The notes under the pieces: model-generated
Databases searched by the model: none
What the model saw: only the letters and a program-made list of their open reading frames with translations
What the model was told of the DNA's origin: nothing
From: Tenebrio molitor
Lineage: Eukaryota; Arthropoda; Insecta; Coleoptera; Tenebrionidae
Assembly: GCF_963966145.1 (NCBI RefSeq)
Contig: NC_091054.1
Location: 12,276,001-12,340,000, forward strand
Direction of reading: 5' to 3'
Length of the DNA: 64,000 nucleotides
Made by a program: the position numbers and the translations under genes
Part shown: positions 45,437 to 56,246 of the stretch, piece by piece
How positions within the stretch are numbered: the stretch's first letter is position 1
How the letters are laid out: each line of letters starts with the position of its first letter

Positions 45437-45802
45437 CTATTGCGATCAAAAAATTTTGGACACTAATGTCATCGTGCTGTCATACACTCTAAAACGACCC
45501 TTATGTATTAATAACCTCAATTTTGATTGTGTCAATTTTGAAAATGTGAATGTCAGATTTACCGAGAAAATATTCAAAAAGTCGTAAAAATCAGACAAAT
45601 GGAATAGAACGAGGTTTTAATTAATAAAAAATATAAAACAAATACCCAAATGTACTCGCATATTAAAAAAATTATATTTTGAACCGGTGTCAAATTGACA
45701 ACAATTTCATCTTTCATGTGACAGTTTCAATAAAGCATGATTTAGAGTAATTTTTTTAATGTGACAGAAGTTTGATGTCCAAAATTTTATGATCGTAATA
45801 GT
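45437..45802. mobile_element. GGxCAAAAAATTTTGG-type MITE 2
   Basis: Ends CTATTGCGATCAAAAAATTT and CTATTACGATCATAAAATTT (inverted), about 366 bp. The inner GTGACAGAAGTTTGATGTCC matches the inner end of MITE 1. Confidence 0.75.
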
Positions 45803-45807
45803 AGGTA

Positions 45808-46163
45808 CTATGCCGGCCAAAAAATTTTGGCCGTCATTGTCTGTCAAATCAAAAAAAAAATGTAATCCGTACTTTATTGTCGTCATGATTACCGTCTTAA
45901 TTACGAACGTTATTTTTTGGGTGGTAAAACTCAAAATTATTTTGTCATTTCTACTACACAGAACGTTTACCTCAGGTTATCTATGTACGATTGCTCTAAT
46001 TTTGTTTATTCATTTCGGATTTTTGGAATATCTGAGCTTCAAACAGTTTAAATTGATTGTCGAAATGACAAGAATTGAAAGTGGGGTTACGATTCCTAAA
46101 GGTTTATTTACACTTTACTTGAATGTCAAGAAAGTGACGGCCAAAATTTTTTGGCCGCCATAG
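45808..46163. mobile_element. GGxCAAAAAATTTTGG-type MITE 3
   Basis: ACTATGCCGGCCAAAAAATT and ACTATGGCGGCCAAAAAATT (inverted), followed by TTGGCCGTCA on both sides; about 356 bp. Directly abuts MITE 2. A further single end of this type (TGGCGAGCAATAAATTTTGG) lies at 46711. Confidence 0.8.
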
Positions 46164-47049
46164 TACATAATTTTTCACTGAGAGTCCTTTCAAACATTTA
46201 GGAAAAATTTGATGGCATTGAAATCATGAAAGCATTACTGGTTTTTGAAATAAATGGAATTTGATATTAAAGTGCAAAATTTAGCTATGATTTATTATTA
46301 AATTGGGCGGTCACTTCCACAAAAGAGGCTGACAATGGGCTGACATGGGTCATTTATGGTACTCTTTCTAGTCCAGTCAATAGAGACATAAAAATGGCTC
46401 CACCTTGCAAAAGGTATACAGAAAAGTTTATACTTGGCAGGTATTTTCTATTAGGCATATTATTAATATTGCCGAGTTTGCGACCTTGGGGGGTTGCCGC
46501 TCGCTCCGCCATACTGCAGAATAGGGGTGGAAAATCACATTTCTGCGATTATTTCATTATCCGTGCGAGATACGTCTATCTAAGTTATTATAGAAAATGT
46601 AGAGCGTACAATTCTCTACATATTTTGTTGTTTATGTTTTTTGTCAGATCAATAGTTTCGTAGTTACAGCGTGCTCGCGCGGGCGATAAAACTTGAATCA
46701 CCCTGTACAGTGGCGAGCAATAAATTTTGGTCGTCAAGGTCATTCTTTGACACAATGGAAAATGCACTGATGTAACACGGGCATAACCTAATAATAGCTG
46801 TTGATTTAACGAGTTCGTGTGTAAATTGGGCTTTTTTGTCATGGGCCAAAAAAAGCCCAATTTAAACAAGAACGAGTTGAATACAACATTTTTTTTTTGT
46901 CCGACGAGCCCCTTAAAGGCTCCAAATCGCTTAAAATCTCTAAAATTAGCTTGACGTTTCGTTTTGACAAGTTGTGACATTTATCAAATTCCGTTCACAC
47001 AGGAGAAAATTCTCAAATTTTGACTGTGTCGAACAAAAAAAATTATTTT

Positions 47050-47119
47050 TTTTAAATGTAATGTTGGCTGCATCACAATTTCCGTTAGGCTCATTTATAC
47101 TCGTGAATCACCCTGTGTA
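47050..47119. mobile_element. Solo end of the TTCACGAGT family
   Basis: GTTAGGCTCATTTATACTCGTGAATCACCCTGTGTAT is a right end of the same family as 8422-8786 and 27823-27997; no convincing left partner nearby. Confidence 0.5.
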
Positions 47120-47403
47120 TGTATCTTGTATACGTGTTCTTAATAGAAAAGTGACCACAAAAAATGTTATCTGGTTTTCCTACGACACTAACAAAGATGT
47201 CAGTTTCAGAGAATTGAGTAGGCATGAAAGTTGACAATTTCATTCATCTGTCAAAATCCGTTATAATAACGCACGGTTATAACATAATAATTGACTTTTA
47301 TCAAGTATGTTGTAATTTTCTTAGTTACTATCGTGTCAAAAATAAATTACTCGCTATGATTTAGGGATATTCGTTACTAGGTTAGTACAGTACAAAATGT
47401 TAC

Positions 47404-48025
47404 TTCTGGACCAAGACATTTGGCGTCTTAAAAAACAAGGCAGAATCTTACAAATTTAGCTGTTTGCCCAAAAGCAAACAACCGAAAAAGGCCTAAAACC
47501 TCTCAAAAAGCATTAATTTTTATCCACCTCAAAAGTACCCAAATATGTGAGACCACCAAAAATTGGGCACACGAAAAAAACCGTTAAAATCTCCCAAAAT
47601 AATGCAAAATTACCTCAAGAACGCCCAAAAAAACTAACAAAATACCTTGTTTTTACACACCCCAAAATGGCTTTTTACTTCTGGACCAGAACATTTGGCG
47701 TCTTAAGAATCAAGGCAGAATTCTACAAATTTAGCTGTTTTCCCAAAAGTAAACAACCGAAAAAGGCCTGAAACCCTTCAAAAAGCATTAATTTTTATTC
47801 ACTCCAAAAGTACCCAAATATCTGTAGACCACCAAAATTTGGGCACACGGAAAAACAGGGTAGAATCCTATAAATTTGCTGTTTTTCCAAAAGTAAACAT
47901 CCGAAAAAGATCTACAAAACTTAAAAAATGCCTTGTTTTCAAGCACCCCAAAATGGCTTTTTACTTCTGGACCAGAACATTTGGCGTCTTAAGAATCAAG
48001 GCAGAACCCTGCGACTTTACATGAC
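47404..48025. repeat. Tandem repeat, ~280-bp period, 2.2 copies
   Basis: CTTCTGGACCAGAACATTTG followed by GCGTCTTAA begins at about 47404, 47681 and 47963. Each copy carries GGCAGAAT, CAACCGAAAAAGGCCT and GTACCCAAATAT at the same offsets. Non-coding. Confidence 0.85.
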
Positions 48026-48029
48026 GTAA

Positions 48030-49400
48030 CAAGAAAGATACATAACAACACAATAAATTTGTCGACTAACAGTCCACAGCGAACAAAGAAAAGTTAAACA
48101 AATTAACTAACAACAAAAGTTAAACCTGAGCGTGAGGTACAAAGCGACACCGTGAAACAAATGACATGATGATAAAAACAGACACTGTAAATGGGATGAG
48201 TAAAACCCCCAAAAATCATCCACAAACGATGGCACACCATAATCTTTTCAATCTCTAAATTTAACAACATGTTACATAACATTGCACAACCAGGTTCAAG
48301 ATAACAATGACAGACATCTAGTTCCCTAAATGAATGTTAGGCAACTCGGACTCTCAGCTCTTCAAGATAGCACGCGGCCTACGATCACGAAGTTAACCTA
48401 GTTCTCGCCCCCCAGTCTCCTAATTTCTACCCTAGTGACGTCGGGTCGTCCAAGTCCCGGCGACACCTAACTCGTTATGGGTGCAGTGCCCCAGCTTGTG
48501 TCCTCCGAATCGCCACTGCGATTCCACCAAGGCGTTCGAGAAACTCTGCGGCCAAGATCACACGTCATGAAGAGGCCCTGCTGGTGCGACAAAGCCCCCC
48601 CCACGTCCGGCTCTTTTGGCAGGCTCCCGTTTTTCATTGCAACGTGGTTAAACTGCCCCCGTACTACATGCCTAACTTCGACCAAACACGTGCCCCGTTT
48701 TTCCTTGTGGCAAATGGAAGACCGTTCCCGAAATGGACTCCCGTTTTCCCTAATTAAATCGCTGACGCAATGTGATCGGTTAGCGGTTCCTCCCCTTTTA
48801 ACCCTAACTTTGTAAATCGACTCGCCCAACGGATTCCGACGGGTCGCCCCTACCGAACTCGAACTTTAAAAATGGACTCGCCCAACGGATTTCCACGATT
48901 CGTCCGGACTGAACTCTAACTTGAAAAATGGACTCGTCCAACGGATTTCGACGGTTTTACCTGATAAATTTACTGCCACGTTCCCTCAAGAATTTACCCA
49001 CTCTATCAATTCCTATTTCACCCGAGCTTATCAGAATAACAAAACGAAATAACATACCTGCTAAGCACTACTTGTTGTCTGTAAGACTATCCTACCTGAA
49101 TTACAACGCGCAAACTGTCGGCGACACACGCGGTGCGCACCTGTAATCTCCTCCGCGATTGGCGAATGTTTACGGAACACGGTCTTGATTACCTTGACAA
49201 TACACAAGAAAATACACGACTCGCGATTCGTAACCACAATAACAACATTTTCAACTAAAACAATAACAATGAAAACGACGGTTCAACAAACACCACCGTT
49301 CACTTCGAGGGCTGAGAATCGAGTGTCCCGTCTCCCCTTAGACCCTTAACAACAGCACGCAATCCCAAAATCTAACAACCGTGCACAACAAAAGAACCAA
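48030..49400. repeat. GC-richer block of unknown identity with a 55-bp tandem repeat
   Basis: Composition differs from both flanks. At 48814-48975 a unit of about 55 bp starting AAAATGGACTCGCCCAACGG recurs two and a half times. Open frames here (such as 48467-48829 on the minus strand) match nothing I know. It may be a retrotransposon LTR or untranslated region. Confidence 0.4.
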
Positions 49401-49437
49401 ACAGTTCCTCTGGTGTTTGTTTCGGCGGCGGCAATTT

Positions 49438-49545
49438 GAATTCAAACTGGGGTATTACAATGTCCTACGGCAATCTGTTTCAAAAATTTGCAACGTGAAT
49501 TTGGAAAATGATAACAGTTGGATTCAAGCTACCACATGTTTCCTA
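49438..49545 (+). mobile_element. Short fragment of the REL-endonuclease LINE found at 59-62 kb
   Basis: It encodes NVLRQSVSKICNVNLENDNSWIQAT, one residue different over this stretch from the minus-strand LINE at about 60080-60160. Both sides end abruptly. Confidence 0.75.
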
Positions 49546-49620
49546 ACCGCATGTCAATCTAGATTTGGTTAAATCGGGCCATTAGGTATGTGTCTGTATG
49601 TTACATGCTTATTTTTACAG

Positions 49621-49959
49621 AATTCAGCATCTTATTTTGAGGCTCAGTTAGACGACAAAGTGATGCAACTTATTGAAACAAAAAGAAAACAGACATTACT
49701 TACTTCTTTTTCTAAATTAGTGAATGTATTAACAAATAATCTAAATCAATTGAAGGCAGACATTGGGACATTGAAGTCCGACATTGGGACATTGAAGTCC
49801 GACATTGGACAAATGAAAACAGACGTAAATACCAACATAAATCAAGTGAAAACAGAGATTATTACGGAGCTTAAAAATATTTTGCAACAAAATCTTGACC
49901 AGTTGATACATCGTCAAATAAAAACACTCTTGCAAGACACTGTGAATAATATGAGTTAA
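49621..49959 (+). CDS. Terminal exon of an unknown coiled-coil protein
   Basis: Acceptor TTATTTTTACAG at 49609-49620, then an open frame to TAA at 49959, about 112 residues. It is strongly helical with hydrophobic heptads (LNQLKADIG, LKSDIG repeated). A 21-bp tandem duplication at about 49765-49806 adds one LKSDIGT heptad unit. No upstream exon is visible; the LINE fragment at 49438-49545 lies just before the intron. I do not recognise the protein. Confidence 0.45.
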   Translation, partial: NSASYFEAQLDDKVMQLIETKRKQTLLTSFSKLVNVLTNNLNQLKADIGTLKSDIGTLKSDIGQMKTDVNTNINQVKTEIITELKNILQQNLDQLIHRQIKTLLQDTVNNMS

Positions 49960-50158
49960 TTGAATAAAATTAGTTAGGAGTATATAATAGCCTTTTTTGT
50001 ATGTATTATTAGTTGACACAACAAAGCTGTGGAAACTATTTTCAGCCTTATGATCGTTTGATAACTGCAGAAATTATAAATAAGAGAACTATAACAATGG
50101 TAATTTGTAGATTTTTATAACATTAAAATGAAACGAGTTTCAGGTGGACATTATCATT

Positions 50159-50924
50159 ATGGACATATTAAATGGAATATGGGTTGCTATATCAGTTCTT
50201 GTTGTCACTTTGGGATTGATCTGTATCATTTGTAAGGATCATATTTCATATAAAGCCAGCTAAAATTATACCTGCGATATTTTTTTGTTTTAGATTCATT
50301 AATTAAACAGAAGGATAAATTAGTCCAAAAATACGAGCAAAAATACGAGCAACAGGTCAAAAATACGAGCAACAGAAGGATAAATTAGTCCAAAAATATG
50401 AGAAACAGAAAGATGTGGAATTGCAACTGAAACAGTCTTTGGTAAGATAATACACTAAACTTTTAAAACTAATTTGCTAATTTCTTGGTAAATATTTTAG
50501 GAGAAAACTAAACTCGAGTACCTCCATGCTACAAAAAAGTTATCTGCCCGAGGAGCTTTCGAGCTGTTTCAGAATCGGTACGTATTCAGAAATAAAGAGA
50601 AAAAGCAAAGTGCACGAGAAATGTGGGATTTATTCGTCCAAGAAGATATGGGAAAAGAAATTAAAAAAAAGATGATGGAAGCTAACTGTAATAGGTACTC
50701 CTGTTGGCGAGATCGCTGCTCTCGTTTATAGTGCCATTAGTGATGGTATCCACAGCTATTTCGATGAGGGGCTAAGAAAAGTTTATTTAGTCAAATCTGA
50801 ACTTAATACCTGCGATCCTATTTTTGTGCAAACCATCTACTCGGCTCTGCCTCTGAGCCCTTCGGATGTTATTATTTTAGATAAGAAATCCCAGTTTTTG
50901 TACTCGCCGCCACGAAAAACTTGA
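50159..50924 (+). pseudogene. Unknown membrane-anchored coiled-coil gene, probably decayed
   Basis: Exon 1 (50159-50231) encodes MDILNGIWVAISVLVVTLGL and IC, a clear N-terminal membrane segment, and ends at GTAAGG. Exon 2 (50294-50441) is a Lys/Gln/Glu coiled coil (QKYEQ repeats) ending at GTAAGA. Exon 3 runs from 50501 (EKTKLEYLHATKKLSARGAF). Two breaks are seen. One C appears missing near 50354 inside the QKYEQ repeats; the other is a one-base change near 50690, after which GTPVGEIAALVYSAISDG continues open to TGA at 50922-50924. Splice sites are good, so it is recent decay or sequencing error. I know no homolog. Confidence 0.5.
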
Positions 50925-51105
50925 TGTTTTACTTTTTTTTTAAATAAAAAATTTGTAGCAACTGCAATGAGTTGAAAGCCCTTTTACAATTTCCTTGATC
51001 AACATCCCCCATCATTAAAATACTAAGCTTTTGTGTGCCAGTGATCTAGTAATTTAGCAGTAAGATTCAGGGAGCTGCTGTTATTACTAATATTAATCAT
51101 AAAAA

Positions 51106-51208
51106 TAGTTGATAAGCACTGCACTATTACTTGATAGTATTATCCGTAATAGTGTATGTACTCCGGCAAAATTGCCGTGCCGCCGGGTGGAGGTGGGATA
51201 CGAAAAAA
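51106..51208 (+). mobile_element. R4-like LINE copy 3: 3' tail only
   Basis: GTTGATAAGCACTGCACTAT through GGTGGGATACGAA plus a short A run; same tail as copies 1 and 2 with all coding sequence lost. Confidence 0.85.
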
Positions 51209-51209
51209 A

Positions 51210-52215
51210 AGTCTCTACTTTATTATTTACAAAATATAAAAATGTGTAACCTTTTTAATATCACAAAATAAAAAAATCAATTTTAAGTACATAGTACATA
51301 GTACATAGTTGTGTTACAAAAACAAATTATAAAAAAAAAACAAATATTACGTTTGCATCGTTACTTAGGTGTAATAATAATTTTTTTAGACAATGTAAAA
51401 TTGTAACAATTAGGATGTGAATGAGGTTATGATAATATTATGTCTAGTATTCAATTAGACATGCAAACTAAAAAAATCTGCTAAAAATTTAGAAGTATTA
51501 ATTGTTAATCAGAATAAGAACAATTTCTATACCGGAATTTTTTTTTTTATAGTATATCCGTTTTTTTAACGAGTAGGCTGATGTTTCGGCGTATTTTTGA
51601 GGGATGTTTATAGACCATACCAACGCTCGACCATCGACCGTCTTCTGTTTAACAAAAGTCAAAATGCGTTATTCGTTATTAAATTTAAGCGCTGGACGAT
51701 CGAGCGTATTACGTGCGTAAGAAATAAATTTAGATAGAATTGTTATGTAGGTACACTATAATTAAATTTAATTTTTTTTAATCAGTAAGAAAATTAGCAT
51801 AAACAATATAATATATTCAATCCGAAAGAGACTGTACAAAATCCATTATAGGCGTGATGATAAAATAAAACCGTGTTAGCGCAGAAGTTATTATTATTAT
51901 TATTGAAAGAAAATAAAGGCAGAGGTTTATAAAACCTATTATGCCTAGTAACTAGAGACAGTGTGACAGCTAGAAAAATTGTTTTTTTCCCTACCGGTTA
52001 GAAATGTAGGCTGTGGATACCTCATTTGAGGTGAGAAAATTCAACTTTCTCGCTAAGGTAAGAAAGTTAATCATGAAATGTTTATGGTAAAACTGTACCA
52101 AAATACAAATGTCAAAAGTGTTAAAAGTGAAATAAGTTATTGATAAATGAAAGCCTATTCAATAAAGCAAGTTGGTAGATCAATCATATAATCTGGAAAA
52201 TAAACAGATAAGCTA
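51210..52215. other. AT-rich region, no gene
   Basis: Contains a 10-bp triplet AGTACATAGT at about 51288-51313 and a TTTTTTTCCCTACCGG motif near 51985 that recurs inverted near 54005. Nothing else supported. Confidence 0.4.
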
Positions 52216-52217
52216 GG

Positions 52218-52608
52218 TATAATCTGTTTCAAAATCAAAAATCCACCACCTGTTGAATTATGTTGGCAGAAAAAAAGAAATCCCTAGAATAAGTTTCATT
52301 TTTCTGGGTTGGTCCAACCAAGCCAAAATTTGACCTTCAGTGTGTCACAAATATCAAATTATAAAAATGCCTCGAAAAACAAGGAATCTTTTAACCGCTA
52401 AATTAAAGCGAGCGTTCATTAAGTGCTTCGAAAAATTTAAAAAACACGATGAACTACGACCAAAACGACTGTCAAGAGTTTTATTTCATAGCCCCACGTT
52501 TTTTTGACACTTTCAAACACACTAAAAACAAAAATTGGCGACGTTGTCGGTTGTATTTTCGAGGTAGAATGCAGTGTTGGTGGATTTTTGATTTTGAAAC
52601 AAATTATA
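52218..52608. mobile_element. MITE, TTTCAAAATCAAAAATCCACCA-end family
   Basis: About 29-bp inverted ends, TATAATCTGTTTCAAAATCA and TATAATTTGTTTCAAAATCA (reverse-complemented). Same family as 1250-1597 by the CCACCACCTGTTG subterminal motif. Confidence 0.8.
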
Positions 52609-53245
52609 GGTACTATTATCTATTCACTTTGATTGTGATCGCAACGAAAAAAATAGTAGGCGCTGTTTAGCTGTGTGCTGCATACGTTTTACACTAAATA
52701 TTTGTGTGGTGTGAACATGATGTGAAAATGTCAGAATTGAAAAAACTTGACAATGGTAGTAAGGCAATGATTTCAATGCATTTATCAAAAAACTAAAAAC
52801 GTCTGTCCGATTCTGTGATCACATCTATTGAAAAGTGAGGTTATATCCAGGTACAGATCATTCAATGTCAAAATTTTAAAATCACCTCATGCAATTCTTA
52901 ATATGTATAAATGAAGAACGAAGGAAATGGTCATTTGGCAGTAAGACAAACGCGAAAAATGTCTGGGGATTACTAAAAGTAATCAGACCTTTCAATTAAT
53001 TGCATTGATTAATATAAATATTTTCAGATAAAAATTAATCAGACAGAAAGAAACATGAAGTTTAGAAAAGTGTTTTATAGGAGATGAAAAGGCAGAAGGC
53101 ATCAAACTACAGTACTTACTAGCCAAAATGTATAACAAAAAGCACAAATAGAGTTAACTTTATTGGCGATGTTCGTCTTTGTGAGTTGTTTTTCGTTGGC
53201 TTCAATAAAATGTCTCAAAAGAATATTAATATAAAATTTGTTACA
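52609..53245. other. Spacer without recognised genes
   Basis: AT-rich; no ORF or repeat supported. Confidence 0.4.
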
Positions 53246-53249
53246 CAGT

Positions 53250-53450
53250 CTGTGACTGGTTTACAAATCTATGAGGGGCATGGTGACCAACTCAATAGAC
53301 CGGGACCAATGGCTTAACGTAACTTCCGAATCACGAGACAGAATATAGCTTTTTTTTTTATTATTTTAAATTTCGCCCTGGGTCGGAATCGAACCCGCGA
53401 CCCTCGCGTCCCTGAGCCGAAACGGACTCCCTTAGGCTATATTCTGCCTA
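53250..53450 (-). mobile_element. tRNA-derived SINE
   Basis: On the minus strand a tRNA-like head contains a B box GGTTCGATTCC (53385-53395) and a degenerate A-box-like TAGCCTAAGGG upstream. An A-rich run and then ACGTTAAGCCATTGGTCCCGG follow; from memory that block is close to one found in many insect tRNA-derived SINEs. Inverted CAGAATATAG(C) flanks the head (53338 and 53448). Directly followed on the plus strand by LINE tail copy 4. Confidence 0.6.
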
Positions 53451-53452
53451 AT

Positions 53453-53547
53453 ATGTTGATAAGCACTGCACTATTACTTGATAGTAATATCCGTAATAGT
53501 GTATGTACTCCGGCAAAATTGCCGTGCCGCCGGGTGGAGGTGGGATA
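53453..53547 (+). mobile_element. R4-like LINE copy 4: 3' tail only
   Basis: Tail from TGTTGATAAGCACTGC to GGTGGAGGTGGGATA with one base change (GTAATATCC) and no ACGAA end. Confidence 0.85.
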
Positions 53548-54020
53548 GTTTTAATATTAACCGTTTGTTCTCAATTTTGAGAAGACGACGTGGCTTGTCC
53601 TTTTTGAATTCTGAAATTTCGTACCAATTTTATAGATACGCGCACCAAGTCTACGTCGAAAAACGTTTGCGCAAGTCGTTCTGTCTTCTGCGAGCGTGAC
53701 GTTTCTGCCAAAATGGCGCCTCCAAGAGTTGCCAACTGCGACTGGATTTAGTGTTATCTAAAATTCCCTATCAATAACCTAGCAATTGAAAAGTTACTAC
53801 GGACTGGTCACCATCAAAATGAATAGATATTATGTACAACTTCTGTTTATATCAAATTTTCGAACAAACGTCAAATCTTCAAATGCGATGACAAGTTAAT
53901 TAAACAAATAACCCAGCCTACTATTCAATTCTCAAAATTTTCGTTTTAATCAGGAATATAACCATCTTTTTTTGACTTTTTTCAACGAAGTTGTGCCGGT
54001 AGGGAAAAAAATTGTATTCA

Positions 54021-54132
54021 AACCTTGTTAAGAAAGTGCCCTTGTAGACCTTGGGCCCTTACAAACCTCGCCTACGGCTCGGTTTATAATCTTTGCCTGC
54101 GGTCTGCAAGAAAGCACTTTCTTACCTTGGTT
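54021..54132. mobile_element. Small hairpin element
   Basis: AACCTTGTTAAGAAAGTGC at the left, inverted as GCACTTTCTTACCTTGGTT at the right; 112 bp, GC-richer loop. Confidence 0.65.
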
Positions 54133-54187
54133 AAAATATACTATTATAAAGTGTTCGATAGGTAAACTTTCAGTGGCGTAGGTCTAC

Positions 54188-56150
54188 TTATCTGGGGAGT
54201 ACATCTAGTTTATTTTTAAAAAAGTTTACCGTTGTCGAATTCATTATTTCTGTTGATAGTCCATTCCAGTGATCAAAGACTCTGTTAGGTAAAAAGTTTT
54301 CACGAATTTTCGTTTTAAAGTCTTTTTTCAACCTCCAATTATGTCCTCTCAACCTTTCAGCTCGATTTAAAGTAAAAATCGGAGACAAATCAAAATTGAA
54401 GAATCCTCTAATTGCACGAAACGTGACAATTAGGTCGCCCCTGAGTCGTCTATCCTCAAACGTGCTCAGTCCAGATTGTTCAAGTCTCTCTTCGTATGAG
54501 GGTCTCATAGCACCATAGGAAAGACGTGTACAAGGTAATCGAGGTTTCAAAGCTAATGCCCTTAAATGTCTTTCTTAGAAGAAATAAAGTGGTATTACAC
54601 TTTTTGCACACTCTTGAAATATGTACTGACCAGGTCAGATTTTGTGTGATCGTTATACCAAGGTCGACATGTGATTCAACGTGCGAAAGATCAATATTAC
54701 CTATAATATATGACATGTGAGGGTTATTTTTTCCTAGGTGTAAAACTACGCACTTGTTCAAATTTAGAGGAAGAGATCAGTCTACACTGTACTTGTATAT
54801 TTTTTCAAGGTCCTGCTGTAAAACGTGACGATAGGTTATTGAAAAGAAGTGGTTCAAGCACCGAGCCCTGCGGAACACCACTAGTTACAGGAAGAGATTG
54901 AGAGAACTCGTTCCCAACACGCACAAAGAATTTTCTATCCTTCAGAAAATCAGCTATCCATAACTTGATATTTCCCTTGACACCAATTTGATCTAGTTTA
55001 TATAAAAGTTTTTTATGTGAGACACGATCAAAAGCTTTGGCGAAGTCTAAATACACCACATCAACAGGAACACCTTCGTCTATAGATCTGGTCCAAGAAT
55101 TAACACATGAAAGTAAATTTGTAAGGACCGAACGACCTCTTATGAAACCATGTTGCTGACTAGGAAGAATGTTCCGTTCCACTACATATTTGGATAGATC
55201 TTCACTGATAATAGTTTCCATTACTTTGCAAACCACTGAGGTTAAACTGATGGGTCTATAATTTTCTGCACAGAATTTGTCTCCTTTTTTAAAAATGGGC
55301 GTTACTGAAGCAATTTTCCAGGCAGACGGAAGTATGTGGTTTTCAAAAGATGTCTGCATGATAAGTCGTAGCGGCTGGCACAGATACTCGACATAATTTT
55401 TTAATAGTAATGTTGTTATACCGTCTGGTTGATTTTAAACTACAGATGCAGTTTTTAATTTTTTCCTCAGTAAATTGTACATTCTCTATGACACTCGAGA
55501 TTTGCGGAAGCATAACTTCAGGCTGACTATTCACCCGATACCCATGAGGGTCAGTTGTAAACACCCCGGCAGAGTATTTTGCAAAAATATTCGCTGTTTT
55601 GTTATCATCAAAACATAGCGATCCATCATCGTTGCGTAACTGCGGCACTGAAACCTTAGTATTCAATGACCGTCTGATGTATTTGTAAATTTTTTTGGGA
55701 TCGGTAGAAAGATTTTCTTCGTATGCTTGCCTTGCCTTATGTAGACTCGCCGAAACGGTATTGGAAAAGTGTCGGTGTATGTCGTAGTCCTGCTGCGCGT
55801 GTGATTTTTTAAACTTGTTCCATAACCGTCTTTTATGCTTGATTAATTGTAGGAGATCATCGTTAATCCAGGGCTTTGATGAGTTAAACGTAGTATATTT
55901 CGTATGGGTGTGTGTCGTTCTTAATCCCTGTATTTAAGAATATAATAAACTTTTTCCACATTTCGTTTGGATCATCGCTTGAGAAGAAGTCGCTGGTCCA
56001 TTGCACTGATTCCAAATCGTTTTTTAATTTATTGTAATTAACACGTTTCACTAGTTTAGTTACTTTTTTGGGAATTTCGGATACTAATAGTTGGATTGTT
56101 GACAGCAGGGTTATATGGTCAGATTTACCAATAGGTGAAAGATAATCGAC
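54188..56150 (-). pseudogene. CR1-like LINE ORF2, reverse transcriptase part
   Basis: The 3' half of a non-LTR polymerase gene. SPIGKSDH, the last endonuclease motif, appears at about 56120. The RT part (55359-54805) has FKKGDKFCAENYRPISLTS, VYLDFAKAFDRVSHKKL and SGVPQGSVL. Right after PLLF the sequence that should hold the catalytic YADD box is deleted. Later blocks read SLPLNLNKCVVLHLGKNN and, at 54550-54188, SYEERLEQSGLSTFEDRRLRGDL, the CR1-type C-terminus. Inactive. Confidence 0.8.
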
Positions 56151-56246
56151 TTGACTTATTAATGCGGGATCATAAGAAAACTAAAAATAATGAAATAAAA
56201 TGTTTGGATAATTGTTTCTTTGTTTTTCTTTAATAAATAAAACCAT

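Larger units (their letters stand above)
43429..46709. mobile_element. Outer MITE split by nested insertions
   Basis: TGTACAGGGTGATTCAAATT and its partner (right end reads TTGAATCACCCTGTACA) are 34-bp inverted ends with four mismatches. Between them lie three related MITEs and a LINE copy. Removing 43609-46163 would leave an element of about 0.73 kb. Confidence 0.6.

Noticed and set aside
50353..50372. A 20-nt GT...AG stretch that would restore the reading frame if spliced
   Set aside because: Far below any usual intron size; a single missing base in a repeated CAAAAATACGAG unit explains the shift better.
52449..52670. Small open frame near 52.5 kb
   Set aside because: It lies across the end of a MITE and has no motif or splice support.
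53338..53450. True tRNA gene
   Set aside because: B box is good, but the A box is degenerate, the sequence does not fold into a full cloverleaf with paired acceptor ends, and it continues into SINE-type sequence.
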